From Cladosporium sp. IMV 00045 (Eukaryota; Ascomycota; Dothideomycetes; Cladosporiales; Cladosporiaceae), in NCBI GenBank assembly GCA_001931905.2, contig MSJI02000825.1, positions 28,016 through 92,015 of the forward strand: a DNA stretch of 64,000 bases. The letters are read 5' to 3'. Positions 33,693-44,170 of the stretch are shown piece after piece (the stretch's first letter is position 1; each line of letters begins with the position of its first letter). The position numbers and the translations under genes were made by a program. The notes under the pieces were generated by a model. It was not told the DNA's origin. It saw only the letters and a list, made by a program, of their open reading frames with translations, and did not search any database.

Positions 33693-35573
33693 TTATGCTC
33701 TGTGCTTGTAAATCAAAGCCCCGTCCTTGTCGTAGATGTTCCACTTCATCGCATCACAAATGTCAGTGGCCTCCTTGTACATGGCCTCAGATTCGTCCTT
33801 CCACATGTCATAGATGTCGCTATTGCTGTGGTGGAATTTCGCTATGTCGTGCGAGGTGTCGAGCCTGACGTGCTTGTCGATATCATCCCACGTTACGTCC
33901 TGTGTGCGCTGGCTTCGGATCTCGTCCTCTATGAGCTTTTGACGATACGACACAGCGGCGCGGGCGTACATGACTTCCCGGATCATTTCTTTGGCCCAGG
34001 AGAGAGAATATCGAGGGTTGGGTGGATCTTTCGCGTCATCGGGAGCTTCGTAGGGTTTGTGATCTCCACTGAACTGCGCTTCATGAAGTCCAGTCTCGCT
34101 GTCGTACTGACAGCGTTTGGGATCAAGGGCTACCGCTTCTTTGGGAGCATACGCTCCCGCCCACAACGTCTCTTGCATCGACAGCTTGGCCCAGTAGAGG
34201 AACGTAGGCGCATACATGTAGGATGCGGCCACGTCTAGCCACTTGACGGCAAGGTCCTGGCGCTGCTCAGCAGTGGGAGGCCAAACGGCGGTGTGGAACA
34301 TATCATCGCCGCTTCTGATTTGGTCTTGATCAGCAGCGGCAAATCGGCGCCGTATCTTGCTCCAAAGGGATTCATTGGTGTCTGGCGCAGGCCAGGTGTC
34401 GAAAGGAGTGGGCTTGACGTGATCTGGCGGTTCGTTTTCGAGGTATTTCCAGCCGCTTTCGGCGTAGTAGACTGCAAGTTCGTATGCGGCTTTGGGCACA
34501 CCAGAAGCCGCCGCTTTAGTCATGTAAAACAGCCAGTCACTGGTCGGGGAATGGCTGCCATCTTCATTTCGTTTCTTGTAGTAAGTGGCAGCGTAGTAAA
34601 AGGCAGTCGGATCGTCCTGCGCCATGCCAATCTTGATGGCCTTCTCACATTGATCCCACTCTTTCTTGCCCTGCTTCAGCGAGCGGTCGAAGTGTGCTTC
34701 GATCAGCTCAATCCAGGGAGCAGACAAATCGCTCCGGTCCATGGCAGCAATATCCGGTCCCAACTTCTCGCCAGCCGCCAGCCGCGACATGATGCTCTGG
34801 CTCTTGTCAACGGATCCCTCAACTGCGTCCCACCACCACTTTATCGCAGTAGTGCTGTCGCCCAGAAAGTAACAGATCTTCCCTTCCAAAACCATAGCAC
34901 GGATGTGTTCGCGCTTCCTCGCAATCGCCTGCAGCCGACCTCTTTCAATAGCAACGGCAGCTTGCTTGAGAACACCAGGTTTGTTGGCAGCTTGAACGAG
35001 CGCGTTGTTGACAATCCTGACCGTTGCTTCGACATATCCGGTTGCAGATAGCGAGTCTAGAAGTTTCCTTCCCCAATACTTGTCGCCCTCGTCCAGCTTG
35101 TTCTGCACCAGAATCAAGGACAAATACAAGAGATCCTGCTCAGTCATGCCGTGATGCCTGACCAAATCTTCAAAACCCGGAGGTGCGGCGCATATTCGAG
35201 AACCGCTGTTGTCGACAATGCCCGCGAATGCCTCGAGGAAATCTCCGACTTCGTCTGCAGTTACGCCAATTACTCCCTGCACATAAGCGAGTTGTATTTG
35301 CGCCCGCCGCCGGTTGCCCACAAGAGTATTCAAAAGTTCGTCCTTCTCTTTGATCTGTCGAGATTCCTCTGGCGAAAGCACCTTGGGCTTATTGGCATTC
35401 TCTCTTCTGGTTGTAGGTGCTCTTCGCGCCACTGGCACTCGCGCTTGTTGCTGGCTTGAGGTCGAGAACAAGTGAGCTTGAAACTCACTGCCACAACGGC
35501 AGACGCAGGTCTTGCATGCTGCTCGTGAATATTGGAGTCGCCGGACTGAGCGCTGGAGGTTGCGTGGTATCAT
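33693..35573 (-). CDS. Mitochondrial Sel1/TPR-like helical repeat protein
   Basis: A single exon of 626 residues, ATG at 35573. The first ~60 residues are Arg/Ser rich without acidic residues (MIPRNLQRSVRRLQYSRAAC), a likely mitochondrial targeting leader. Helical-repeat segments follow: YWGRKLLDSLSATGYVEATVRI, MVLEGKICYFLGDSTTAIKWWWDAVEG, DDPTAFYYAATYYKKR, WLFYMTKAAASGVPKAAYELAVYYAESG and DLAVKWLDVAASYMYAPTFLYWAKLS. These have the Ala-Gly/Ala periodicity of Sel1-type TPRs. No catalytic motif was seen. It looks like a conserved ascomycete protein of unknown role. It is divergent from CCT8. Confidence 0.8.
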   Translation of the reverse strand: MIPRNLQRSVRRLQYSRAACKTCVCRCGSEFQAHLFSTSSQQQARVPVARRAPTTRRENANKPKVLSPEESRQIKEKDELLNTLVGNRRRAQIQLAYVQGVIGVTADEVGDFLEAFAGIVDNSGSRICAAPPGFEDLVRHHGMTEQDLLYLSLILVQNKLDEGDKYWGRKLLDSLSATGYVEATVRIVNNALVQAANKPGVLKQAAVAIERGRLQAIARKREHIRAMVLEGKICYFLGDSTTAIKWWWDAVEGSVDKSQSIMSRLAAGEKLGPDIAAMDRSDLSAPWIELIEAHFDRSLKQGKKEWDQCEKAIKIGMAQDDPTAFYYAATYYKKRNEDGSHSPTSDWLFYMTKAAASGVPKAAYELAVYYAESGWKYLENEPPDHVKPTPFDTWPAPDTNESLWSKIRRRFAAADQDQIRSGDDMFHTAVWPPTAEQRQDLAVKWLDVAASYMYAPTFLYWAKLSMQETLWAGAYAPKEAVALDPKRCQYDSETGLHEAQFSGDHKPYEAPDDAKDPPNPRYSLSWAKEMIREVMYARAAVSYRQKLIEDEIRSQRTQDVTWDDIDKHVRLDTSHDIAKFHHSNSDIYDMWKDESEAMYKEATDICDAMKWNIYDKDGALIYKHRA

Positions 35574-36004
35574 CGTTGCAACTGCTGGTCGACATGGAGG
35601 TGCTCTGGAAGAGGTAGCGATTGAATTGAAGCTCGCTACAGTGCGCTAGGTCGTTCTTGAAGATGCGATGGTCAAGGCGCTTTATGAAGAAGTGGCCGGC
35701 CTCTCAACATGCATAACGCGTAGAGAGCGTAGCAGCATCCGAAGTATTCAGAAAGTCATGTGAAGATGTCACTACAGAGGTATGGAAGTGCATGTAAGTG
35801 AAGCTCTCGCATCAGCCAGCCGGCAGACTTCCCCCCCGCAGCCAAAAAAGTGCCTCCACCTCCAAAGCCGCACGTCAAGGGAAAGTCGAGAGTTACAGCA
35901 AGTGCAGGACGGCCACCTTCACTCCCGCAAACCAACACACATATACCACCTACACCCCAATACCGTCAACCAGCTCGTATAGCGATTGACGAGTATCCAC
36001 CACA
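35574..36004. promoter_or_regulatory. Divergent promoter, TPR-like gene and CCT8
   Basis: 431 bp between the start codons. Pyrimidine-rich toward the CCT8 start (ACCACAATG context). No defined operator claimed. Confidence 0.45.
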
Positions 36005-37770
36005 ATGTCTCTCTCCGTACCGGGCGCGCCCAATGCCGGCCTCTTCAAGCCAGGCTACCAAAAGTACGCAATCCACCCCCTCCAAAACACAAAATCACCA
36101 CCTTTACTGCAAACAACAGTATCTGACTGCTCCACAGCCACGATGCCGAGGATGGCGCCGTCCTCCGCAACATCGATGCCTGCCGTACCATCGCCCAGAC
36201 CGTGCAAACCTCCCTCGGTCCCTACGGCCGCAACAAGATCGTCATCAACCACCTGCAGAAAATGATCCTGACCAACGACGCCGCAACAATCCTCCGCGAG
36301 CTCGAAGTCGTCCACCCCGCCGCCAAGCTGCTCGTCATGGCCTCGCAGCAGCAAGAGGCCGAGATGGGCGATGCGACCAACCTTGTGATCGTGCTGGCCG
36401 GTGAGCTGCTGAAGAAGGCAGAGGATCTGCTGAGAATGGGATTGAAGACGAGCGAGATCGCAAAGGGCTACGAGCGCGCGCAGGGATTCGCGCTGAAGGC
36501 GCTGGAGGAGCTCGAGGTGGAGAGGGTGGAGGACATCAGGGACCAGGCGGAACTGGCAAAGGCGCTCAGAACAGTCATCGCGGCCAAGCAATCAGGAAAC
36601 GAGGAGTTCCTCGCGGACTGCGTCGCCGAGGCTGTGCTCGCTGTCATGCCCAAGAACCCATACAACTTCAACGTGGACAACGTGCGGGTGGTCAAGATCA
36701 TGGGAGGTGGACTGGAGCAGAGCAAGGTGGTCAAGGGCATGGTTTTCGGCCGTGAGCCCGACGGAAGCGTGAAGAAGGCTTCCAAATCGAAGGTCGCTGT
36801 GTTCAGCTGCCCTATCGACATTTCGCAGACTGAGACCAAGGGCACCGTCCTGCTGAAGAATTCGAAGGAGCTCTTGGATTTCTCCAAGGGTGAGGAGGCA
36901 CAGATGGAGGCTGCGATCAAGGAGATCCACGATGCTGGTATTCGCGTTGTCGTCGCTGGTGCGACTGTTGGTGAGCTTGCCATGCACTACCTCAACCGCT
37001 ACGGTATTCTTGTGGTCAAGATTCTCTCCAAGTTCGAGCTTCGCCGCCTGTGCAGCGTTGTTGGTGCTACCCCTCTCGCTCGCCTGGGTGCTCCTATGCC
37101 TGATGAGATGGGTGACATTGACGTCGTTGAGGCTCTGGAGATCGGTGGCGACAGAGTGACAGTTTTCAGACAAGAAAACGACCAGACTCGCACATCCACC
37201 ATCGTGCTCAGAGGTGCCACCCAGAACCACCTCGACGATGTCGAGAGAGCAGTCGACGACGGTGTCAACGCGATCAAGGCCATCACCCGTGACCCCAGAA
37301 TGGTTCCCGGTGCCGGTGCCGCCGAGATGGAAATCATCGACAAGGTCAACGCCGTCGCCGAGAAGACTCCCGGTCTCAGCCAATACGCGATCAAGAAGTA
37401 CGCCGAAGCCTTCGAAGTCATCCCACGCACGCTCGCCGAATCCGCCGGTCTGGACGCCACTGAAGTCCTCGCCCGTCTCTACACCGCACACAGCGCCGCG
37501 CAGAAGCAGCCCAGCAAGAAGCAGGGCGAGTCGTCATCAGAGGAAGAGGCGCCGTCCGCCATGGGCGTGGACATCGAGAACGAGGACGGAACCGGCACGC
37601 TCGACGCCGAAGACGAGGGCATCCTTGACCTCATGTCTAGCAAGTCCTGGGCCATCAAGCTGGCCACCGAGTCTGTGAGGACCATCCTCAGCGTTGACCA
37701 GATCATCGTCGCGAGACAAGCCGGTGGCCCCAAGCCGCCTGGTCCTAACCCTAACTGGGACGAGGACTGA
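36005..37770 (+). CDS. CCT8: T-complex chaperonin subunit theta (CCT8)
   Basis: Exons 36005..36063 and 36138..37770 (74-nt intron) give 563 residues. This is one of eight subunits of the cytosolic TRiC/CCT chaperonin that folds actin, tubulin and WD40 proteins. Seen: N-terminal MSLSVPGAPNAGLFKPGYQ; ATP-site segments TSLGPYGRNKIVIN, ILTNDAATILREL and GDATNLVIVLAGELLKKAEDLL; CPIDISQTETKGTVLL in the apical domain; and MVPGAGAAEMEI with LAESAGLDATEVLARLYTAH near the end. The subunit-theta signature (HDAEDGAVLRNIDACR) is in place. There is an acidic insertion (SSSEEEAPSAMGVD) near the C-terminus. The exon structure and codon use fit a highly expressed gene. Confidence 0.96.
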
Positions 37771-38407
37771 TTATTTCGCTGATTCAAATAGACGATTGTT
37801 GCACTAGACGAGACAGCCTATCGGCAATGCGAAAAAGTGATATGAAAGAGCTTGGTTTACTGTGTCTCATTTTTGTCCGTAAGGTTTTCCTCTGCCCCTG
37901 AAATGAGAGCCGCGAATATGATGACATCCTTGATGAAGTGTGCCTTCGCTTGTGACGCCACTTTGTCGGCTGCTGTGAGTGTGACAATTCCTCCACAAGA
38001 TCTGTCTATTTTGAGACCTGTCACAAACAAAGGTAGCCATGCGTCGCCAAGGGGGCCGCGGGACGTGTCCACGGTGTTGGAATACAAGCTGTGTGAGTTA
38101 TGATTCGTCTGTCAGTAAATATTCTCATGTGAAGTGAATAGGTACCTATTCTTCACGTGTGCACGTGAATGCGCGTCCTGCCTTTTTTCGGTCTGGCAGC
38201 CTGCTCCTTCCTTTCTTCCACCAACACACAACTTCAACTTCAGCCTCGCCCCACCTCGCCTTGTTGTTCGTTTCATCACCGCAACACATCCACTCTCAAG
38301 CGAACAGCTTCCCTTAACGGCGACCAGGCCATTCATTACACGATACAGCAAGCTTGTCCTCTCCCACTCGACTCACAATCACGCCGATTCGCTGCTAGCC
38401 ACCCGCC
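37771..38407. promoter_or_regulatory. Upstream region with paired E-boxes
   Basis: This 637-bp region between CCT8 and the next gene holds two CACGTG boxes at 38154-38159 and 38162-38167, separated by TG, about 240 bp ahead of ATG 38408. Such sites are bound by bHLH regulators of the Cbf1/Ino2 kind. No coding exon was recognised with confidence. Confidence 0.5.
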
Positions 38408-39426
38408 ATGCGTGCCGACTGCCTTCCCTTCGCCAGCGTGACGGTGCGCGTCAATGGAAGGGATCTACAAGAACTTCAAACCGAAGGCGTCAGCGACGAC
38501 GATGCCATGACTGCTACTGCCTACATCGAAGCTGTTGATGGCGCTGAGTTTGATGTTTTTTTGAACGTGGAGAGAGGCTTCGCTTACAAAAGCGACCACC
38601 TTGATTTTGAGGTGAAGGTCGATGGCGCTCGAGTGGTTGGGAAAGTGGTTCCACTCAAAGGTGCCGTCCATCAATCTTCGGTCAATGGAACGATAGAGTC
38701 CGAGGGCGGCCAGTTCGCGACCTTGAAAAAGCTGAAGTTTGCCGTTCTCAACACCAGTACGTTGAAGTCATTTGTGTCTCGAGTATGATCCCTCTAACAA
38801 TAGTCTTAGCGGATGAAAATCCCAAAACCTCTATCACGACACAGAAGCTTTCACATCTTGGCACGATCACGGCATCCCTTACCCGATGCAAGAGCTCTGG
38901 AACATCTTACGAAAAGACCAGCTCCTCATTCAGGCCAGTCGCCAAACATGGCATACCAGAGAAGGCATTGAAAGGTCGCTCAATTTCTCACCACGCGCAG
39001 TGAGTCAAAGCACTCCTTTCTTTGTGTTCAACTTGCGCAGTATCTGACGCATAATCTAGGCTTGGAGAGTCGAAGTCAATCGAGAACAACGGTGTTGCTA
39101 ACGTCACCTATCCTTTCGGGAAGGACCCCATCGCCACTTACAAATTTCACTACAGATCTCACAGTGGGTCTCTCTCCAATGTCATCAGGTAGCGAACACT
39201 CTATACTAATTCAGTACCAGAGGATCTCCAGAACGAAGGCATCATTTCTCGTAGCCCCTCACCAGTCCCGCTCGAAGACCGCGACCCTGATTCTCTTACG
39301 CTGGAAGAAGCCCGTGAGTTGGCTCGTCGAGCTCGTGTCCAGCGCACCGAAAAAGAGAGGAACGTTAAGATCAAGCAAGAAATCAAGCGTGAGAAACGTC
39401 AACGATCAGCTACTCTGGAAGGTGAC

Positions 39427-39458
<32 letters not shown>

Positions 39459-39540
39459 CGGAGATGTGACGATCACGAGTGAGTCGGACGCGAGGAAACG
39501 GGCCAAGAACGCTGAGACGGTGGACTTGACCGGTGATTGA
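38408..39540 (+). CDS. Acidic-tailed DUF7918-like protein
   Basis: Exons 38408..38756, 38810..38999, 39060..39163 and 39215..39540 (introns of 51-60 nt, consistent phase) give 322 residues. The N-terminal two thirds form a beta-rich domain: VTVRVNGRDLQELQTE, TATAYIEAVDGAEFDVFLNVE, FEVKVDGARVVGKVVPL, and later YPFGKDPIATYKFHYRS. This matches the fungal domain known as DUF7918 in layout. The C-terminus is charged: LTLEEARELARRARVQRTEKERNVKIKQEIKREKRQ, then an Asp run coded by a GAC microsatellite (39424-39461). It ends with ARKRAKNAETVDLTGD, where VDLTGD resembles a SUMO-interaction motif. Probably nuclear; function unknown. Confidence 0.78.
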
Positions 39541-40291
39541 GCTGCCTGTGAAGCGTGACTGCAGCAGGTGAAGAAGATCGGAGGCGATGAACAGCAAACT
39601 TCACGACCTGCGATTGAGCTTGAGGGAAGGAAGGACAATGAAGCGAGCGACGACCGTGACTTAATATCTGGTAGGTTTCTTCATTATCAGCGGAGGAGTT
39701 CACGGCACTTAAACGGTGTTTTTACGGCTGTGGCATCATGGAGTGATGGAGCATGAGACGCTGATGTTGTTCGTTTGCTCCCTCATCATCAATGAATCGG
39801 CATGTCGATCTGCCGTTTCAAGGCGTTCGGTTTTGGTGGGCGAAGAATAGCATGGCTCAGAATTGGCGAAAGACATGTACAATTAAAATGAAAAAGAAAA
39901 AGTGAGCGAATTCAGGGAGCTCACATCGTTACATGACATTCGAGACCAACGAGGCACGAACGCTGTGAACGTATGTCTGAAGACTAATCACATGCAAACT
40001 GCATGAATTTACCTATTTATTAGTTACATGAATACGACCGGGGTGATCCACTCCCGTCGACCCTTTCTCCACTTCGACAGCAGCGGGGATGATCTCACCC
40101 GCAGCTGCCCTGGCCCCTACCAAGAAGTCGACAGCCCAGCAGGACAAGCTCAATGGCTTACGCCTTCTCCCAACCAAATGCTGTGTCCGCTCAATCCGGC
40201 CGAGCCATATGCTCTGGCGATGTGATAGCCTTATCGTCCACTCCTACTTGAAAAAACCCAATTGTCTTGAAGACAGTACCACACCACAGCC
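39541..40291. other. Intergenic, no gene seen
   Basis: This 750-bp region lies between the acidic-tailed gene and DGAT1. No coding signal recognised; the right part should be the DGAT1 promoter/5' leader. Confidence 0.5.
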
Positions 40292-41926
40292 ATGAAGGAG
40301 AACCAGAAGCCCGACTGGGCGACCAAGGCCACGACAAACGGCAATACCAACGGATCCGCTCAGCGCGAGGGTGTCAATGGCTTTACCCAACTACATCCGT
40401 TAAACGGCGATCAAGGCAATGCCGAAGGCTCCAACACATTAGCACCTGAGCGCTCAACTTCACGCCCGCGAACCCCAAGCATCTCAGCCTCGAAGCAAGC
40501 CCAGGCGGCTGCGAGAAAGTACAAGCATGCATTCGCCATACATTCCACAAATCGCAGCTCATGTCTCAGCCGCGAGACCACAGAACCTGTGTCGCTGCAA
40601 GGCTTCAAGAACCTCGCCTTCGCCGTCCTGGCCTGCTCTATCTTGCGGCTCATGATCGAGAACTTCAAGAAATACGGCATCCGCGTAACGATTTCCTCCA
40701 ACGGACCTTCGGAGAGCGACATCTTCTACGGAACAATACTGTACATTTCTGTACCGTGCCACCTGTTCGTGGCTTACGGTATTGAGCGTCTGGCAGCTTG
40801 GTATGCACAGGGAGCAGTGGGCAGAGTCAAGAAGAGCGAGGCAAGAGACTATGACAAACAGCTGGAGGCAGAGAGGAAGAGGCTGAAGACACTCTGGTGG
40901 GCAATTGCGATTCTCCACGGGCTGAATGCGACTTGCAACCTGTTGGTTTCGACGGCGGTGGTGTACTGCTACATCCACAACCCAGGCATTGGAACGATCC
41001 ACGAACTCCATGCGGTCATTGTCTGGTTGAAGGTTTGCTCGTACGCTTTCACCAACCGAGACTTGCGCCACGGCTTTCTCAAACCTGATCCGACTGGCCA
41101 GACAATTCCAGCTCTGTACAAGACTTGCCCATACCCGCAGAACATCACGATCTCAAACCTGTGCTACTTCTGGTGGGCTCCCACCCTTGTATACCAGCCA
41201 GCGTACCCTCGCACGACCAAGATTCGCTGGGACTTTGTAGCCAAGCGTGTCTGCGAGGCCATCTGTGGTTGCTTCATCATCTGGATTGCCTCCGCACAAT
41301 ACGCAGTGCCACTTCTCCAGAACAGCCTGGCAGACATCTCCCAACTCAAGCTGATCAACCTGCTCGAGCGCGTCCTCAAACTCAGCACCATCAGCGTCAT
41401 CTGCTGGCTCGCCGGCTTCTACGCCCTCTTTCAAGCCCTTCTCAACGCCCTCGCCGAAGTCATGCGCTTCGGCGACCGCGAATTCTACTCCGACTGGTGG
41501 AACTGCTCCGACGTCCGCTCGTACTGGACGTCCTGGAACAAGCCCGTCTCGCAGTTCATGAAACGCCACGTCTACGCCCCCATGGTCGGCCGCGGCATGA
41601 ACCCTGTTCTGGCTCAGATTCTCACTTTCATCTTCAGCGCCAGCTTGCACGAGATCCTCGTCGGCGTGCCCACGCACAATGTCCTGGGCCTGGCGTTTAT
41701 GGGCATGATGTTTCAGATCCCGCTGATTCTCATCACGGACGTTTTTAGAAAGAAAGAAGGGTATTGGCCGAAGTTGGTGGGGAATCTCATCTTTTGGTGT
41801 ACCTTCTGTCTCGTCGGACAGCCTGTTGCGGCGCTCGGGTATTACTTCGCTTGGCAGGCCAAGTATGGTGTCCAGAGGCCGGAGTATCCTGTGCTGTGGC
41901 CGGCGGGGTCGGAGAAGACTGCTTGA
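40292..41926 (+). CDS. DGA: Diacylglycerol O-acyltransferase 1 (MBOAT)
   Basis: Intronless, 544 residues, ATG at 40292. An MBOAT-family ER acyltransferase that makes triacylglycerol from acyl-CoA and diacylglycerol; sterol acyltransferases (Are1/2) are the sister group. The N-terminal ~75 residues are polar. About eight to nine membrane segments follow. The active-site signatures are FYSDWWNCSDVRSYWTSWNKPVS (from F398) and catalytic His H453 in SASLHEILVGVP. CYFWWAPTLVYQPAYPRT is the conserved acyl-CoA-side motif. FYSDWWN and the overall motif set favour DGAT1 over sterol acyltransferase, but the split is not absolute. The symbol is generic. Confidence 0.88.
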   Translation: MKENQKPDWATKATTNGNTNGSAQREGVNGFTQLHPLNGDQGNAEGSNTLAPERSTSRPRTPSISASKQAQAAARKYKHAFAIHSTNRSSCLSRETTEPVSLQGFKNLAFAVLACSILRLMIENFKKYGIRVTISSNGPSESDIFYGTILYISVPCHLFVAYGIERLAAWYAQGAVGRVKKSEARDYDKQLEAERKRLKTLWWAIAILHGLNATCNLLVSTAVVYCYIHNPGIGTIHELHAVIVWLKVCSYAFTNRDLRHGFLKPDPTGQTIPALYKTCPYPQNITISNLCYFWWAPTLVYQPAYPRTTKIRWDFVAKRVCEAICGCFIIWIASAQYAVPLLQNSLADISQLKLINLLERVLKLSTISVICWLAGFYALFQALLNALAEVMRFGDREFYSDWWNCSDVRSYWTSWNKPVSQFMKRHVYAPMVGRGMNPVLAQILTFIFSASLHEILVGVPTHNVLGLAFMGMMFQIPLILITDVFRKKEGYWPKLVGNLIFWCTFCLVGQPVAALGYYFAWQAKYGVQRPEYPVLWPAGSEKTA

Positions 41927-42162
41927 GGTGGCGTGTCTGTTGATTGTCTATTACTGAGAGTTGCTCGTGCGTCTGGTACTGTACGAAGAAACGGCCTGAG
42001 TGAAATGAATATGTCCATCCATTCTTATACACTATCCTTGTCTAATTTCGTTTGTCTCGTCACTTCGATCGCTCGCTTTAAAACTCCACTACACCTGCGC
42101 TGTTCACTCGAATCAAACCCTCAATTCTTCCCGTCAGGTAAACCCCTCGCTCTTCCAGTCCC

Positions 42163-43221
42163 TTACTTCAGCTCGAAAGTGCTGTGCCTGCAGGCGCCCG
42201 CATGCTCATCCTCAGCGGTGTCAATCTGCTCCAAGTAGCCCTTGTCAAGCCTGTACAGCACACCGTGGACCTGCAGACCGCGCTCCTTAATCGCGTCGAC
42301 AACGGTAGGGATGCGTCTGAGGTTGTCCACGCCGGCCTGCACGTTCAGCCTGGCCAGCGCGTCCTCCTTCTCCTCCGCGCTCATCTTGCCCAGAGCGTCG
42401 GCGTGCTTCTCGCGGATCTGGCGCATGGGCTGAAGCCAGACGTCCAGAATGTCGAGCTTGTTGTTGGCCAGCGTGGCTTTCACGCCACCGCAGGAGGTGT
42501 GCCCGCACAGCACGATGTGCTTGATCTTCAGGTGCTTGACGCTGAACTCCACGCTGCTCAGCAGCGCGATGTCCGTCGGGTTGATCACGTTGGCGATGTT
42601 GCGCAGCACGAACACCTCGCCGGGCTTCTTGCCCAGCACGGTGGTCTCGGGCACGCGAGAGTCGCAGCATCCGATCCACAGGATGTCGGGCGTCTGGCCT
42701 TTGGCGCTGTTCTTGAAGAACTCGGGGTCTTTGGAGGCGATGTCGGTGGCCCAGATTTTGTTGGCCTCGAGGGAGGCGGTGAAGGTGTCATCTGTGGAGG
42801 GAGGGTGTTGTTAGTAAGTGGTTTGGTGGATGTTGCTACGAGAACGCAGCGGTGTGTTCACGGCGGGATGAACGCTGTGTTTCAAGCGAGTGATGATTGC
42901 TGGGTATGCTCGGATTGATGGTGGAAAGATTGCATACGGCGACGCTTGTATGACTCGTGGAATGTGCGACAGGGTTGTTGTGTATGGGATGGCGCTGGAG
43001 CGGTGGAGGCATTGCATGGGTGTGAGTAGGCGAGAGCCGACCTAAACTGCTGGAGCGAGGCGGGGCGACGAATGGCGCGCCATGCTGGTGGGAAGAGGAG
43101 GGATGCCATTGGGGTGTTTCGGGGGATGATGGCCCGGAAAGTGTGTATAAGGAGTAGGAGGAGATGTGTATAGGGGAGATAGTAGTGTTGATAAAGTTCA
43201 CGTACCATTTGAGTGTGCCAT
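42163..43221 (-). CDS. NCE103: Beta-class carbonic anhydrase
   Basis: Exons 43221..43206 (16 nt: MAHSN plus one base) and 42791..42163, separated by a long 414-nt intron (GTACGT...CAG), give 214 residues. The enzyme interconverts CO2 and bicarbonate and feeds carboxylases in CO2-poor growth. Zinc ligands C48, H103 and C106 (GCCDSR and LCGHTSCGG) and the Asp-Arg dyad D49/R51 are present. FVLRNIANVI, ALLSSVEFSVKHLKIKHIVLCG and GVLYRLDKGYLEQI are typical. The very short first exon and long intron are inferred because the second exon opens without a suitable ATG before LEANKIWATDI. Confidence 0.88.
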
Positions 43222-44170
43222 GGTTGCTGCGGTGTTGGGCGGGAGTGGATTGGGGATGGTTCGGTTGATGAGACGGTTGGAATTGATTGCCGTCGCACAC
43301 GGGAGACGAACAAGATCTGTGCTGGGATCGATAGGGCAGAGGAGGAAGAGGGACTGGCTTGATATAGAATAACAAAGTCGACTCACACTGCCAGCTGATA
43401 GAGACAACAAGCAGGAGCAGATTGGCGTTGTTGGGGCTGTGTGCCGCCGAACTTGGCCCCGGTGGGGTGGAATGATGAGACTGATGAATACAACAGCTGC
43501 AGGCACCTTCGATCTGCATCTCCCACCACCCAAACGATACTAATCATCCCCTTCCAAGCCCGTCTGTTATACTTGGCGTCATGTGTCCTATCCGGGTAGT
43601 TGGATCTGTAAGACATCCCTCATGAGTAATGTCTTCCCATTCAATGGAAACTCACTTCGACCATCCCGACTTTCCCCATGCCTCGGTTTCGACCACTCCT
43701 CCGACAACGGACTTGGCGTGTCCATATCAACGTTCACGCAATCCGTCACAGCAACGAGCATTTCCTCGGCCGTCTCGCTTTCTTCAATTTACATCCTGGC
43801 AAGTTACTCATCAACTACAGCTTCGGCCAATACACCCTCAAGATCAATCTCACCCACTCATGAGCACCACGGCCTCGCAGGAGCTGCAGGCTTGCGAGCC
43901 GTGAAGACCGCATTACCCGCAGGCAGCCGCATGACGCTCACCCATTCCCTTGTCAGCTGCGAATAAACTCTCGTTGCAATGGGACCACGCCAAAGCTCCA
44001 GCATGAAGATTCAGTATATTCTGGAGATACTGCTGAAGGTCTGTGTAAGGGCAGGTCCTGAAGAACTTGCAGTGTGACGTCCAAGCAAGGTAGAGTTTAA
44101 TACTGTAAGCTCAAATCAGACCTCAACATCACATCAAGCTCCAAGTACTATAATGCTATTACCGCCAAGC
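43222..44170. other. Intergenic, no gene seen
   Basis: About 950 bp upstream of carbonic anhydrase. Overlapping short frames at 43583-43966 have Ser/Pro/His-rich translations without a clear protein signal. Confidence 0.45.

Noticed and set aside
36592..37491. 299-codon open frame antisense to CCT8
   Set aside because: Lies wholly opposite a conserved gene in GC-rich, codon-biased DNA; composition is a mirror of CCT8.
39424..39461. GAC trinucleotide repeat as a separate regulatory feature
   Set aside because: It encodes the Asp run of a real exon; a similar run at about 61596-61617 lies in the C2H2 pseudogene.
40559..41677. Long open frames opposite or alongside DGAT1 and carbonic anhydrase
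   Set aside because: They overlap conserved exons in other frames and show no family motifs.
43583..43966. Overlapping short frames upstream of carbonic anhydrase
   Set aside because: Three frames are open at once with Ser/Pro/His-rich low-information translations; none has a family match or splice support.
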